Source of the DNA: Streptomyces griseus
GTDB lineage: Bacteria > Actinomycetota > Actinomycetes > Streptomycetales > Streptomycetaceae
Direction of reading: 5' to 3'
Assembly (NCBI GenBank): GCA_002154345.1
Contig: MUNB01000091.1
Coordinates: 1-39,194 of the forward strand
DNA: 39,194 bases
The position numbers and the translations under genes are program-made. Shown one piece after another: positions 7,941 to 15,655 of the stretch (its first letter is position 1; every line of letters starts with the position of its first letter). The notes beneath the pieces are model-generated. The model saw only the letters and a list, made by a program, of their open reading frames with translations. It did no database searches and was not told the DNA's origin.

Positions 7941-7967
7941 TCCAGACCCTTGTTTCCGCTTCTATTT

Positions 7968-8117
7968 CTATCGGCGACCCCATGGAGAGCCTATCTTGTA
8001 TCCCCCATCGTTTCTGATGATTTTCTCACCGCCATTCTCTAGCCTCAGCGCCCGTTCGTAATCTCCGAGAGGAACGAGCTTACTGCTGAGAGTTGGATCG
8101 TCCCGCGGTGACGTCAT
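7968..8117 (-). pseudogene. Short low-GC fragment, possibly the C-terminus of a lost toxin
   Basis: A minus-strand frame of 49 codons from ATG 8117 ends in sequence with ALRLENGGEKII and DGGYKIGSPWGRR. Like its neighbour it is AT-richer than the chromosome, and no ribosome site precedes the ATG. The frame further upstream only shadows the plus-strand gene. The glycine-rich, basic ending is reminiscent of the last residues of RNase-type polymorphic toxin domains. It could be a tail left when a toxin cassette was moved in or lost. It may also be non-functional chance sequence. Confidence 0.25.
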
Positions 8118-8126
8118 GAGGAGGCT

Positions 8127-8372
8127 GTGGCGCGCGTTTCGTCGGCGTTCGGTGCTGCGCTCGGGGCCACTGTTTCGCGGGACCCTGATCCAGCTCATCG
8201 ACCGGCAGCCGATCGTGATCAGCGGCACGGGGGAGCCTGTAGTACCCGTATCGGAGTCGACTCTGCCTGCTGTGCGGCGCTGCAGGCGTGGCTCGTGTGT
8301 GGACAGGTCCGGATCGCTCGTCACTTCGATGAGCCTCACCTCGGTATCTCCGCAGTCTTCGGGGAGGCGTGA
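8127..8372 (+). pseudogene. Probable decayed antitoxin gene of the VapC locus
   Basis: The 81-codon frame from GTG 8127, after a GAGGAGG site, stops exactly at the PIN gene start as TGATG, the usual antitoxin-toxin arrangement. Its product looks like no known antitoxin. The overlapping frame beginning at 8116 encodes LIQLIDRQPIVISGTGEPVVPVS, which resembles the central strand-turn of Phd/YefM antitoxins (IDR-x-PIVIT-x-x-GxPVAxLV). The likely reading is that a Phd-type antitoxin lost its 5' end at the junction with the low-GC patch (about 8.1 kb) and then suffered a frameshift. Alternatively the 81-residue protein is a real, unrecognised antitoxin. Confidence 0.35.
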
Positions 8373-8746
8373 TGCGCCTCCTCCTCGACACCCCGATGAT
8401 CCTCTGGTGGCTCGGTGATTCCCCGGAGTCGTCCGAGGAGGCCAAACACCTCCTCGATTCCGCCGACGCCGTACACATCAGCGCCGTCTCGCACTGGGAG
8501 ATCACCTTCAAACAGCACCTCGGGCTGCTGGAGGAGCCGGGCGACTTGGCCTGGCGCGTACGCGACATCGCCTTTCCGTGTCTCCCCGTCACCGCCGCGC
8601 ACGGGGTGCGGGCCGGGCGGCTGCCGATGGTCCGCGCCGAGCCCTTCGACCGGCTGCTCGTCGCGCAGGCGCAAGACCATCGGCTGGTCCTCGTCACCCA
8701 TAACGCCTGGATCCCGCAGTACGACGTGCCAGTCATGCGGGTCTGA
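8372..8746 (+). CDS. VapC-family PIN-domain protein (type II toxin-like)
   Basis: The predicted 124-residue PIN-domain protein begins MRLLLDTPMILWWL. PIN toxins are Mg2+-dependent RNases that cleave tRNA or rRNA. Visible metal ligands are D6, E43 (in SHWEITFK) and D93 (in PFDRLLVAQA). The usual fourth acidic residue of the xxVTxD strand is Asn here (LVLVTHN, N111), so activity may be reduced. The ATG at 8372 overlaps the stop of the upstream small frame (TGATG) and follows GGGGAGG. Its partner antitoxin seems damaged, so the toxin may be inactive or neutralised elsewhere. G+C is normal, unlike the adjacent low-GC patch. The last 10 codons form one arm of a long inverted repeat. Confidence 0.85.
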   Translation: MRLLLDTPMILWWLGDSPESSEEAKHLLDSADAVHISAVSHWEITFKQHLGLLEEPGDLAWRVRDIAFPCLPVTAAHGVRAGRLPMVRAEPFDRLLVAQAQDHRLVLVTHNAWIPQYDVPVMRV

Positions 8747-8761
8747 CCGGCACGTCGTACT
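8718..8761. terminator. Bidirectional terminator hairpin between the PIN gene and the MFS gene
   Basis: A perfect 13-bp inverted repeat, AGTACGACGTGCC (8718-8730) and GGCACGTCGTACT (8749-8761), encloses an 18-base loop that contains the PIN gene stop codon. The two genes converge here, so the hairpin can serve both. Confidence 0.65.
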
Positions 8762-8779
8762 CCCGGCGCAACCAGCAGC

Positions 8780-10057
8780 TCAGACCGCCGGTTCGGCCTC
8801 CGTCTTCGTCGGGAGTGCGCCCTCCGGAGCCCGCCGCAGCGCCCGGATCGCCGGGACGCTGAGCATGATCGCCAGCAGGGCGAACGACATCACCGACGAG
8901 AAGATCAGCACCTCGTTCGCGCCGAACGCGTCCGCCGCCGGGCCCGCCAGGGCGCGGCCCAGGGGGATGACCATGATGGAGCCCGCGACGTCGTACGCCG
9001 AGACGCGGCTCAGGACCGTCAGCGGGATGTGCGACTGGACGCTCGTCGCCCACATCACGCCCCAGAACGCGAAGCCGTAGCCCGCGATCACGTGGGCGAT
9101 CGCCGTGGCCGCGAAGGACCATTCCAGGGCCGGGGCCAAGGGGTTGAGCGCGAAGCAGAGCATCGCCAGGGCGCCTGCGACCAGGGGGCGGCGCGGGCGG
9201 ACCCGCATGCCGATCAGGCCGCCGATGATCGTGCCCGCGCCGTCCGCCGAGGCGATCCAGCCGTAGCCGTTCGCCCCGTGCTGCTCGATCATCAGCGTCG
9301 CGCCCAGCGGCAGTGCGGGGCCGAACACGAACAGGCCGTAGACGGACCAGACCGCGATGACGCCCCACAGCCACTGGCGGGAGCGGAACTCCTGCCAGCC
9401 CGTCGCGAGCCTCCGCCACATCGGGGCGTCGCCCTCGTCGCGTTCCGTGTGCAGCTTCCGCAGGGGGAGCAGGACCAGGGCGCTGAGCGCGTACGCCGCC
9501 GCGATCACCAGGTACGAGCCCGAGACCTGCCAGTACGCGACCAGGATGCCCGCTAGGCCCGGGCCCAGCAGCGTGCTCAGGGCCTCGGAGATCCGCAGCA
9601 GCGCGTTGGCCTTCTGGATGTCCTCGGCGACCCGCGGGACCATGCTCGCCATGCCGGGCTGGAACATCGCCGTCGCGGCACCGCTCAGCGCCATCAGGCC
9701 CATGATCTGCCACAGCGGGACGCTGTCGGAGGAGAAGAGGAGAGCGGCCAGGGTGAGCATGGCCAGCATGCGCGCCACGTCCGCGCAGATCATCATCAGC
9801 TGGGGGGTGAACCGGTCCGCCAGCACCCCGCCGAACAGCACCAGCAGCACGATCGGGGTCATCCACGCGGCCAGCGCGTACCCGACGCCGCTCGCCCCGT
9901 GGCCGGCGCCCAGCACCGCCGTGGTGAGGGACACCATCAGCATGCCGTCGGCCAGCAGCGACGCGCTGCGGGCCGTGAAGAACAGCCGGAACCGGCCCGA
10001 CCGCCAGGGGCTGGGCAGCGGTTCGGGCTTCTGGAGGGTCGTGTCGTCAACGCTCAT
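8780..10057 (-). CDS. MFS transporter, EntS/MFS_3-like exporter
   Basis: The predicted 425-residue membrane protein has about 12 hydrophobic segments and the MFS signature loop FGGVLADRFTPQ between helices 2 and 3. It resembles EntS-like exporters of siderophores and small peptides. The ATG at 10057 lies one base after the stop of the condensation protein gene (TGA-C-ATG), which excludes the longer in-frame start at 10090. It is last in the leftward operon of the biosynthetic cluster and probably exports the product or gives self-resistance. The 3' end faces the PIN gene across a strong hairpin. Confidence 0.9.
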   Translation of the reverse strand: MSVDDTTLQKPEPLPSPWRSGRFRLFFTARSASLLADGMLMVSLTTAVLGAGHGASGVGYALAAWMTPIVLLVLFGGVLADRFTPQLMMICADVARMLAMLTLAALLFSSDSVPLWQIMGLMALSGAATAMFQPGMASMVPRVAEDIQKANALLRISEALSTLLGPGLAGILVAYWQVSGSYLVIAAAYALSALVLLPLRKLHTERDEGDAPMWRRLATGWQEFRSRQWLWGVIAVWSVYGLFVFGPALPLGATLMIEQHGANGYGWIASADGAGTIIGGLIGMRVRPRRPLVAGALAMLCFALNPLAPALEWSFAATAIAHVIAGYGFAFWGVMWATSVQSHIPLTVLSRVSAYDVAGSIMVIPLGRALAGPAADAFGANEVLIFSSVMSFALLAIMLSVPAIRALRRAPEGALPTKTEAEPAV

Positions 10058-10058
10058 G

Positions 10059-11831
10059 TCACACCTGCCGGCTCCTGCCGGTCCCTTCATCGATGGTGTT
10101 CAGCCGACGCCACGCGTCGCTCCGGTCCGGCTCGGTGGGCGGGTTCTCGACGATTACGTAGCGGTGGGGCGCCAGGACCCCCGAACCGGCGGCCGGAATG
10201 AGGGCGGTCAGCGCCCGGTGGGCCTCCTCAGGCGTCAACGGGGTGTCGCCGCGGGCGATGTACGCCGTCAGGTGCGGGTCCGTGCCTGACGCGCCCGCCG
10301 GTTCCTCCGCCACCCGTACCGGTAGTCCCCCCACCGCCCGGCCGAGCGTCTCGCGTACGGCCTCGGGCGAGACCCAGCAGCCGTCCACCCGGAGCCAGCC
10401 GGCCCCGCGTTCGGCGGGGCGGACCCCCGTCACCTCGGACAGCTCCTCCATCGGTACGTCCCCGGCGGCGGCCGCCTCCAGGAGCAGGACCAGGCCGGAG
10501 AGGAACCCCTCCGCCTCCTCGGGGGTGAAGAGCGAGGGGGCGGCCCACAGGGAGATGTGGAGCCGGGGCGCCGTCCGGTACGTGAAGGCGAGCAGCCGGG
10601 TCGGCAGCGTCTGGGGCGGCCCCCAGGTCAGCTCCTGCCCGGCGTCGTCGCCGTCCTGCGCGTCGGTGCCCAGGAGCGGGGCGGGCAGGGCGCTCACGTC
10701 GTTGAACACCACGTCCCGGCCGAAGTGGCTGCCGCGCTCGGTGGTGACCCGGTCGATCATCTCCCACAGCCGTACGGAGTCGAACTGGCTGTGCCGGTAG
10801 GCGTTGAGCACCGCCCCCCAGGTCCGGGAGACCAGGGCGTCGAAGGCGGGCACCCGGACGTCCAGGTGGAGCAGCGCGTCCTGGGAGGTGGTGGTCACCG
10901 AACGGGCGACCCGGGTGTTGAACCGGTTGGCGCTCGGGACGGCGGTGACACAGCTGTCCTGGCCCGCCCGGTGGGCCACCAGGGCGCACCAGGCGGCCAT
11001 CAGCACGGTGGCCTCGGGGTGTCCGGTACGGCGGGCCGCCCCGGCGAGCGCCCGGCCGCCCCGGCGGGAGCGGAGCGTCAGCTGCCGGGCCTCCTCGTCG
11101 GTCCCCGGCCTCCTGCCGCGCGGCTCCGCGAACATCTCCTGCGGCCCGGTACGGAGGATCCGCTCCCAGTACCGCAGGGAGGCCTCCGACTTCCGCAGTC
11201 CGGCCGGGGAGGCCTCCACGGCGGCCAGGTCGACCGGGGGCAGGGACGTCAGCTCAGGCAGCTCCTTGCCCGCCAGCAGTTCGGTGAACTCCTCGCGCAG
11301 GATGGCCATCGCGCTGCCGTCCGCCACCGCGTGGCTGAACGCCAGTGCCACGTAGTCCGGTTGCCCGGCCACGGTGAGCAGGGTGATCCGCATCGGGAAC
11401 TCCCGGTCCAGGGCGAAGCGCCCGGACCGTGCCGCCCGCGCCACCGACTCCGCGTACTCCGCCGGATCGGCGGGGAGTTCGGCGTGGTCGAGGACGGTCA
11501 CCGTGAACGTGCCCTCCGCCGCCACGACCTGGTCGACCGGTGCGGCCTCCGGCGGGTGCGGGAAGGTGGTGCGGAGCCCCTCGTGCCGTACGGCCAGGGC
11601 GCGCAGGGCGTCGGTGACGGCCGCCACGGTGGTGGCCTCGGGGACGGGCCACACATCGTGGATGTTGATGTGGGTGGGGTCGTCCCGCAGGATGCAGCGG
11701 ATCATGTTGGCCTGGCCCATGGTGATCGGGCCGCGCCGTTCCGTACCGCCCGCGTAGGCGACGGTGACCGTGGTCGTGGTGGTGTGCGGGGGGCTATGGC
11801 GCATCGTTTCCCTGTCGGCGGCGGAGTTCAT
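10059..11831 (-). CDS. Stand-alone condensation-domain protein with vestigial adenylation C-terminal subdomain
   Basis: The predicted 590-residue protein has two parts. Residues about 35-450 form an NRPS-type condensation fold with the active-site motif SHAVADG (H167, D171, G172), a variant of HHxxxDG whose catalytic second His is kept. It also has the bridging motif VVFNDVSALP. Residues about 465-590 (WLRVDGCWVSPEAVRETL through LTPEEAHRALTALIP to RYVIVENPP) look like the small C-terminal subdomain of an adenylation enzyme, although no adenylation core is present. Condensation domains form amide or ester bonds between carrier-bound acyl groups and acceptors. With the carrier protein and ligase encoded divergently, this is the likely bond-forming enzyme of the cluster. 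The ATG at 11831 overlaps the preceding stop as ATGA. Confidence 0.88.
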   Translation of the reverse strand: MNSAADRETMRHSPPHTTTTTVTVAYAGGTERRGPITMGQANMIRCILRDDPTHINIHDVWPVPEATTVAAVTDALRALAVRHEGLRTTFPHPPEAAPVDQVVAAEGTFTVTVLDHAELPADPAEYAESVARAARSGRFALDREFPMRITLLTVAGQPDYVALAFSHAVADGSAMAILREEFTELLAGKELPELTSLPPVDLAAVEASPAGLRKSEASLRYWERILRTGPQEMFAEPRGRRPGTDEEARQLTLRSRRGGRALAGAARRTGHPEATVLMAAWCALVAHRAGQDSCVTAVPSANRFNTRVARSVTTTSQDALLHLDVRVPAFDALVSRTWGAVLNAYRHSQFDSVRLWEMIDRVTTERGSHFGRDVVFNDVSALPAPLLGTDAQDGDDAGQELTWGPPQTLPTRLLAFTYRTAPRLHISLWAAPSLFTPEEAEGFLSGLVLLLEAAAAGDVPMEELSEVTGVRPAERGAGWLRVDGCWVSPEAVRETLGRAVGGLPVRVAEEPAGASGTDPHLTAYIARGDTPLTPEEAHRALTALIPAAGSGVLAPHRYVIVENPPTEPDRSDAWRRLNTIDEGTGRSRQV

Positions 11832-13159
11832 CGGGTCACGGCCCGGACCTGCTGCTCCAGGCCCGCTTCGGCGCTCGCGCCGGACAGCGCCTCCCAGTGG
11901 TCCATCAGGAGCGCGAAGTCGGCCATGTCGTCCCGGGCCTCGTCCAGGAGCCGGCCGCTGTTCTCCGCGAGCGTGTCCGCGACCGTCGGGTAGCGGCCGC
12001 CGAGCCGCCGGTAGGCCCGGTCGATCACGTCGAGGCGGCGGGCGGCCTCCGTACGGTCGAGATCGACGCTGTCCCGGACGAAACCGGCGACCACGGACGC
12101 CCGGATGTGGCCCCCGGCGTCGAGCAGCGCGTCACCGGCCTTCGCCGTCCTCGCGTACACGGCGTTGAGATACGTCTTCGCCAGCAGGAACTTCGCGAAG
12201 CGGAGCTGGTACGCGAGGAAGCCGCCGTCCGTACGCCGTTCCGCCGTATGGAAGTTGACGATGTGCCGGTTGTGCTGGAGGCCGGGCAGCCGGGCGTCGT
12301 GGGCGAGATGGAGAAGGAAGTAGTCGCTGCCGATGGTGTCGGTGGCGGGCGGCAGCGGGATCCTGCGGTAGACCTCGTGGTCGAGAGCGATGTTGCACAT
12401 GTCCACGCGCATCGGGCTGATCGGGGCGAGCGTGGTGCGGTCGCCGTCGAACGCCCCGTTCCCCGCGCCCCGGAACGACTCGTCGATCAGATGCTTGCGC
12501 ACGAATTCCGGGTATCCCTCGGGCAGCGAGAGGCCGATCAGTTCGCCGTACGTGTCCGGGTCGAGCTCGCGGATCTCCGCCACGTCCACCGACATCTCGC
12601 CCACGAACGAGCCGCCCGCCACCGCCACCCGGCGGTCGCCCGAGCCCGGTGGCAGCTTGCTCCTCGTCGCCGACTTCCGTACGTCCTCCGCCCGTCGGCC
12701 CAGGTGGGCCAGCTCCTGGTGGAGCGGGAAGACCGGCTCTCCGTCGAGGTGCTGGTAGCGGCTGTCGGAGTCCCTGCGGTGCACGGACGTGCAGCCGAGG
12801 GCCTGGGCGACGAGGAACGCCCGGTTGGTGCAGGCGCCGTAGGAGACGCCGGACGGCAGCATCAGGTCCAGCAGCCGGTCCGCCACGGCCGAAGGCGCGC
12901 CGGACCGTTCGGTCACCTCGCTCAGGAAGGCGCGCTGCTCGTCCTCGTCGAGGTGGTGGACGGTCACACCGGGGGAGGCGGGCAGCGCGGCCACCGCCTC
13001 CCGGTGCTCGGCGAGGACCGGCCCGGGGGAGGAGTCCAGGATCAGGAGGTGCACCTCGACGCCGAACTCCCGTGCCCCGTACGCCGCTTCCTCGCCGACC
13101 GCCGCGATGGTGCCGGAGCAGGCCCGGTGGGTGGGCAGGGTCAGGCAGACGCGGCGCAC
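11828..13159 (-). CDS. DUF6271-like, putative glycosyltransferase-like protein
   Basis: The predicted 443-residue soluble protein begins MRRVCLTLPTHRACSGTIAA, a beta-strand/loop start like GT-A glycosyltransferases. It has D130-S-D132 in HRRDSDSRY, which could be the metal and sugar-nucleotide site, and conserved blocks SYGACTNRAFLVAQALG and PPATDTIGSDYFLLHL. I believe this is the Streptomyces family catalogued as DUF6271, but could not check it. Its biochemical role is not established. The GTG at 13159 overlaps the dioxygenase gene by 19 bases and has a GGGGAG ribosome site. Its own stop overlaps the condensation gene (ATGA), so its product probably acts in the same pathway, perhaps adding a sugar or nucleotide-derived group. 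Confidence 0.7.
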   Translation of the reverse strand: MRRVCLTLPTHRACSGTIAAVGEEAAYGAREFGVEVHLLILDSSPGPVLAEHREAVAALPASPGVTVHHLDEDEQRAFLSEVTERSGAPSAVADRLLDLMLPSGVSYGACTNRAFLVAQALGCTSVHRRDSDSRYQHLDGEPVFPLHQELAHLGRRAEDVRKSATRSKLPPGSGDRRVAVAGGSFVGEMSVDVAEIRELDPDTYGELIGLSLPEGYPEFVRKHLIDESFRGAGNGAFDGDRTTLAPISPMRVDMCNIALDHEVYRRIPLPPATDTIGSDYFLLHLAHDARLPGLQHNRHIVNFHTAERRTDGGFLAYQLRFAKFLLAKTYLNAVYARTAKAGDALLDAGGHIRASVVAGFVRDSVDLDRTEAARRLDVIDRAYRRLGGRYPTVADTLAENSGRLLDEARDDMADFALLMDHWEALSGASAEAGLEQQVRAVTR

Positions 13160-14265
13160 GAAGGCTCCCCGCTCGGAGCGGCGGAGGCCGCGCCGGCGTC
13201 ACCCGGGGTGTCCTCGGTCTCCTCGACCGGGTCCTGCCAGGAGGCGAGGCCCAGCAACCGGCTGCCCAGAGCGTTCAGTTCGGCGGTCGGGTAGCGCTTG
13301 GACTCGGGCAGCACCGGGTCGCCGACCAGCGTGCGGTTCCAGCGCGGCGTCCGCAGATGGCGCCAGGACTCCACCCGGGACCTGCGCAGCCGCTCGTGCT
13401 CCTCCAGCGCGGGCATCATCGACAGGTACTGCACGGCCCGCACGCCGTTCTCGGAGAGGTTGCGCGCCACCCCGTGGGCCAGCAGGCCGTTCCAGATGAG
13501 CAGGTCGCCGGGGCGCAGATCCGGGCGTACGACCGGGAGTTCGTCCCGGTCGATGTCCGGGCGCAGCGGGTCCCGGTCACCGGGCTGGGCGACCTTCCAG
13601 GCGTCGAACTGGCGGAACAGCTCCGGGCAGCACTGGAACCCGCCGGTCTCCGGCCGGGTGTCGTTGAGCGCGATGATGCCCTGCACCCGCTGCGGCGGCA
13701 CGGCGAGCGTGGTGTCGATGTCCCAGTGGAGCTCGATGTCGAAGCCCCGGTCCGTCGGTTCGATCAGGGCGCGGTCACGGTTGCCCCGGTTGGGCGGGTT
13801 GAGGTTGAGCCGGTCCAGGGTGACCCACAGCTCCTCGCAGTCCCACACGTCGACGAAGGCGTCGTACACTCGCTGCGACTGCCGGTTGTTCCACAGCAGT
13901 TGGTGGTGGTACGCCTCCACGAAGCCGTAGATGTGCAGCTGCTGGTCCAGCTCGGAGCGCAGCGGCCGGTCCTCGTACCAGCTCTCCGGCCGCTCCGGGT
14001 CCAGCCCCTGGAAGTCCCAGGTGAAGTCCAGCAGTTCACGCGCGACCGAGGCCGGGACCGCCTCGCGGACGATGACGTAGCCGTACGTCTGCCAGTGGGC
14101 GAAGTCCTCCTCGGACAGCACCCGCAGCGGACGCGACTTGTCGAGCTCCCGCAGGGCGGTCTGCGCGAGGTAGGCCTCGCCGTCCGCGCTGAAGTACGGG
14201 ATGTCCGACGCCGCGCGGTGCAGGCGCGGCCGACGGCGAGGGGCGGGTGTCGTCATGAGGTTCAT
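13141..14265 (-). CDS. Phytanoyl-CoA dioxygenase-family Fe(II)/2-oxoglutarate oxygenase
   Basis: The predicted 374-residue cytoplasmic enzyme uses Fe(II), O2 and 2-oxoglutarate to hydroxylate (or otherwise oxidise) a substrate. The facial triad is clear: H180-W-D182 (ELHWDID) and H264 (GLLAHGVAR), with R276 (NGVRAVQY) placed to bind 2-oxoglutarate. Because the second ligand is Asp, not Gly or Ala, a halogenase is unlikely. The ATG at 14265 follows GGAGAA; the longer frame to 14370 has no ribosome site. It is the first gene of the leftward operon. A free amino acid, or the aminoacyl group on the nearby carrier protein, is the inferred substrate. The 3' end overlaps the DUF6271-like gene by 19 bases. 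Confidence 0.9.
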   Translation of the reverse strand: MNLMTTPAPRRRPRLHRAASDIPYFSADGEAYLAQTALRELDKSRPLRVLSEEDFAHWQTYGYVIVREAVPASVARELLDFTWDFQGLDPERPESWYEDRPLRSELDQQLHIYGFVEAYHHQLLWNNRQSQRVYDAFVDVWDCEELWVTLDRLNLNPPNRGNRDRALIEPTDRGFDIELHWDIDTTLAVPPQRVQGIIALNDTRPETGGFQCCPELFRQFDAWKVAQPGDRDPLRPDIDRDELPVVRPDLRPGDLLIWNGLLAHGVARNLSENGVRAVQYLSMMPALEEHERLRRSRVESWRHLRTPRWNRTLVGDPVLPESKRYPTAELNALGSRLLGLASWQDPVEETEDTPGDAGAASAAPSGEPSCAASA

Positions 14266-14383
14266 GGCAGGTTCTTCTCCTCGGCCGGCCGTGCGGCGAC
14301 CCCGGGGGAGCGGGGCCGCCGCGGACGGCGGGACGGATGGCAGTGCCGTGGTGGGAGGAGCCGTGACCACGTCGATCAGCAGG

Positions 14384-14399
14384 ATTGGTCCAGACCGCC
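14384..14399. promoter_or_regulatory. DasR-like (dre) site, leftward side
   Basis: ATTGGTCCAGACCGCC matches the dre consensus ACTGGTCTAGACCACT at 12 of 16 positions, including the symmetric TGGTC and GACC halves. It sits just downstream of the leftward TTGACA element, so a bound GntR-family repressor such as DasR could block the dioxygenase operon. Confidence 0.45.
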
Positions 14400-14403
14400 T
14401 GAG

Positions 14404-14457
14404 CTGTCAAGTGCCGCGCACATATGGGGATATGGGGTGTGGTCATGTGCTTGACAG
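14404..14457. promoter_or_regulatory. Back-to-back -35 elements in an inverted repeat
   Basis: CTGTCAAG (14404-14411) and CTTGACAG (14450-14457) are exact inverted copies. Each contains a consensus TTGACA -35 hexamer facing its own operon: minus strand 14410-14405 and plus strand 14451-14456. The matching -10 boxes are poor (CAATCC on the minus strand at 17-base spacing; none clear on the plus strand), which suggests activator dependence or weak promoters. Confidence 0.45.
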
Positions 14458-14487
14458 ACATGGAATCGATACGTGGCGTTCGGTATT

Positions 14488-14503
14488 TTTGGTCTAGACA
14501 ACA
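14488..14503. promoter_or_regulatory. DasR-like (dre) site, rightward side
   Basis: TTTGGTCTAGACAACA matches the dre consensus at 12 of 16 positions and includes the perfect palindrome GTCTAGAC. It lies about 31 bases downstream of the rightward TTGACA, placed to control the ligase-carrier-transferase operon. Confidence 0.5.
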
Positions 14504-14708
14504 AGCGAGCGACGGGCCTAATGTCCAAGGGCGCGGCCGGGTTCGTGACGGGCTGTCAAGCCGTTTTCCCTGCCCGCGCTCCGGCCGGTGACGGCCCTGC
14601 TGACGGACCTGTCGACGGCCCTGCTCAGAGTCGCCGCCGTCATGGCGATGCGGTTCGTACATCCGGTGGGTCGCCGATGGCCGGCCCGACCGAGAAAGAC
14701 GCGGTTTC

Positions 14709-15566
14709 ATGAACACATCCAGCATCACGGCCCTGCCGGGTATCGAGCTGAAGAGCCCCGGTGCCGGGCTGATCACGCTGGACCCGGTCCGCACCGCGCT
14801 GCTGCGCGGGCTGGACGACCTGCTGACCGGTCTGGCCGCGCGGCTCTCCGCCCCCGAGGTCGTGGGGCCGCCCCTGCTGTCCGTCGACGGACTGGCACGG
14901 CTGGACTTCTTCCGCAACTTCCCCCATCTCGGCGTCTCAGCGGGGCGGTTCGGCCCGGACGTGCTCGACGGTCTGGCCTCCGGGGGCTCGCCCCAGGACC
15001 TCCCGCTGCACCCGACCGGCCATGTGCTGCCGTCCGCGACCTGCTACGGACTGCTGCTCTCCCTGGAGGGCCAGGACGTCGGCGAGGACGGGCTGCGGCT
15101 CTCGGCGGTCGGCCGCTGCTTCCGCAACGAGACCCACTACGACGGCCTGCGCCGTCTCTGGGGGTTCCACATGCGTGAGGTGATCTACCTCGGCACCAAG
15201 GGCGCGGCCTCCGAACACCAGGAACGCGGCGGCGAGTTCATCCAGGAGGTGGCCGGGCGGCTCGGCCTGGACCTGACCCGGGCGGCGGCCGACGACCCGT
15301 TCTACGACAACGGGGGATCGCGGGCCCGCCTGATGGCGCTGGACCCGGTGAAGTACGAGTACAGCGCCCCCGACGGCACGGCCATCGCCTCCGTCAACCG
15401 GCACCGCAACTTCTTCGGCGAGCGGCTCGGCATCCGCGCCGGCTCGCACGGTCCCGCGTACAGCTCCTGCGTCGCCTTCGGCGTCGAACGCTGGGTGCAC
15501 GCGATGATCCTTGCCCACGGCACCGCCGAGCAGGCGCTGGAGCGGCTCCGCGCGGCCGGTTCCTGA
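14709..15566 (+). CDS. Amino acid:[carrier protein] ligase (class II aminoacyl-tRNA synthetase homologue)
   Basis: The predicted 285-residue protein is a class II synthetase catalytic core with no tRNA-binding domain. It has motif 2 (CFRNETHYDGL then GFHMREVIYLG), motif 3 (FGVERWVHA, R261) and three residues, C112, E157 and C254, at the positions of the catalytic zinc ligands of seryl-tRNA-synthetase-like amino acid:carrier protein ligases (the bll0957 type). Those enzymes adenylate a small amino acid such as Gly or Ala and load it on the phosphopantetheine arm of a carrier protein. The very next gene encodes a small carrier protein, which strongly supports this assignment over seryl-tRNA synthetase. 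The amino acid specificity cannot be read here. The ATG at 14709 has only a weak GAGAAAGA ribosome site. Confidence 0.9.
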   Translation: MNTSSITALPGIELKSPGAGLITLDPVRTALLRGLDDLLTGLAARLSAPEVVGPPLLSVDGLARLDFFRNFPHLGVSAGRFGPDVLDGLASGGSPQDLPLHPTGHVLPSATCYGLLLSLEGQDVGEDGLRLSAVGRCFRNETHYDGLRRLWGFHMREVIYLGTKGAASEHQERGGEFIQEVAGRLGLDLTRAAADDPFYDNGGSRARLMALDPVKYEYSAPDGTAIASVNRHRNFFGERLGIRAGSHGPAYSSCVAFGVERWVHAMILAHGTAEQALERLRAAGS

Positions 15567-15655
15567 CCTCCGTCCGCCCGGCAGCCGTCGGACCCTTCGA
15601 GTCCTTCGAGAACACAGAGCAAGAGAACGCAGAACAACGAGGAGCGGTTTCTCCC

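Larger units (their letters stand above)
14266..14708. other. Divergent regulatory region of the biosynthetic cluster
   Basis: This 443-base gap holds the promoters of both operons. It is noticeably AT-richer at about 14380-14510. I see two DasR-like sites, a symmetric pair of TTGACA elements (listed separately) and a leader of about 200 bases before the ligase gene with the short repeat ACGGCCCTGCT twice (near 14594 and 14614). No convincing gene or RNA element was found; a 79-codon frame at 14473-14712 lacks a ribosome site. Confidence 0.6.

Noticed and set aside
10267..10289. Inverted CGTCAG/CTGACG pair inside the condensation gene.
   Set aside because: The half-sites are in the reversed order and 11 or more bases apart, unlike the upstream elements; it is probably chance within coding DNA.
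13141..14265. Fe/2OG-dependent halogenase.
   Set aside because: The metal motif is H180-W-D182; halogenases have Gly or Ala in place of the Asp.
14473..14712. Small gene of 79 codons in the divergent promoter region.
   Set aside because: It has no ribosome site, overlaps a DasR-like operator and the ligase start, and its product is low-complexity.
14709..15566. Seryl-tRNA synthetase paralogue acting in translation.
   Set aside because: There is no N-terminal tRNA-binding coiled coil, the protein is only 285 residues, and a carrier protein gene follows directly, which is the arrangement of carrier protein ligases.
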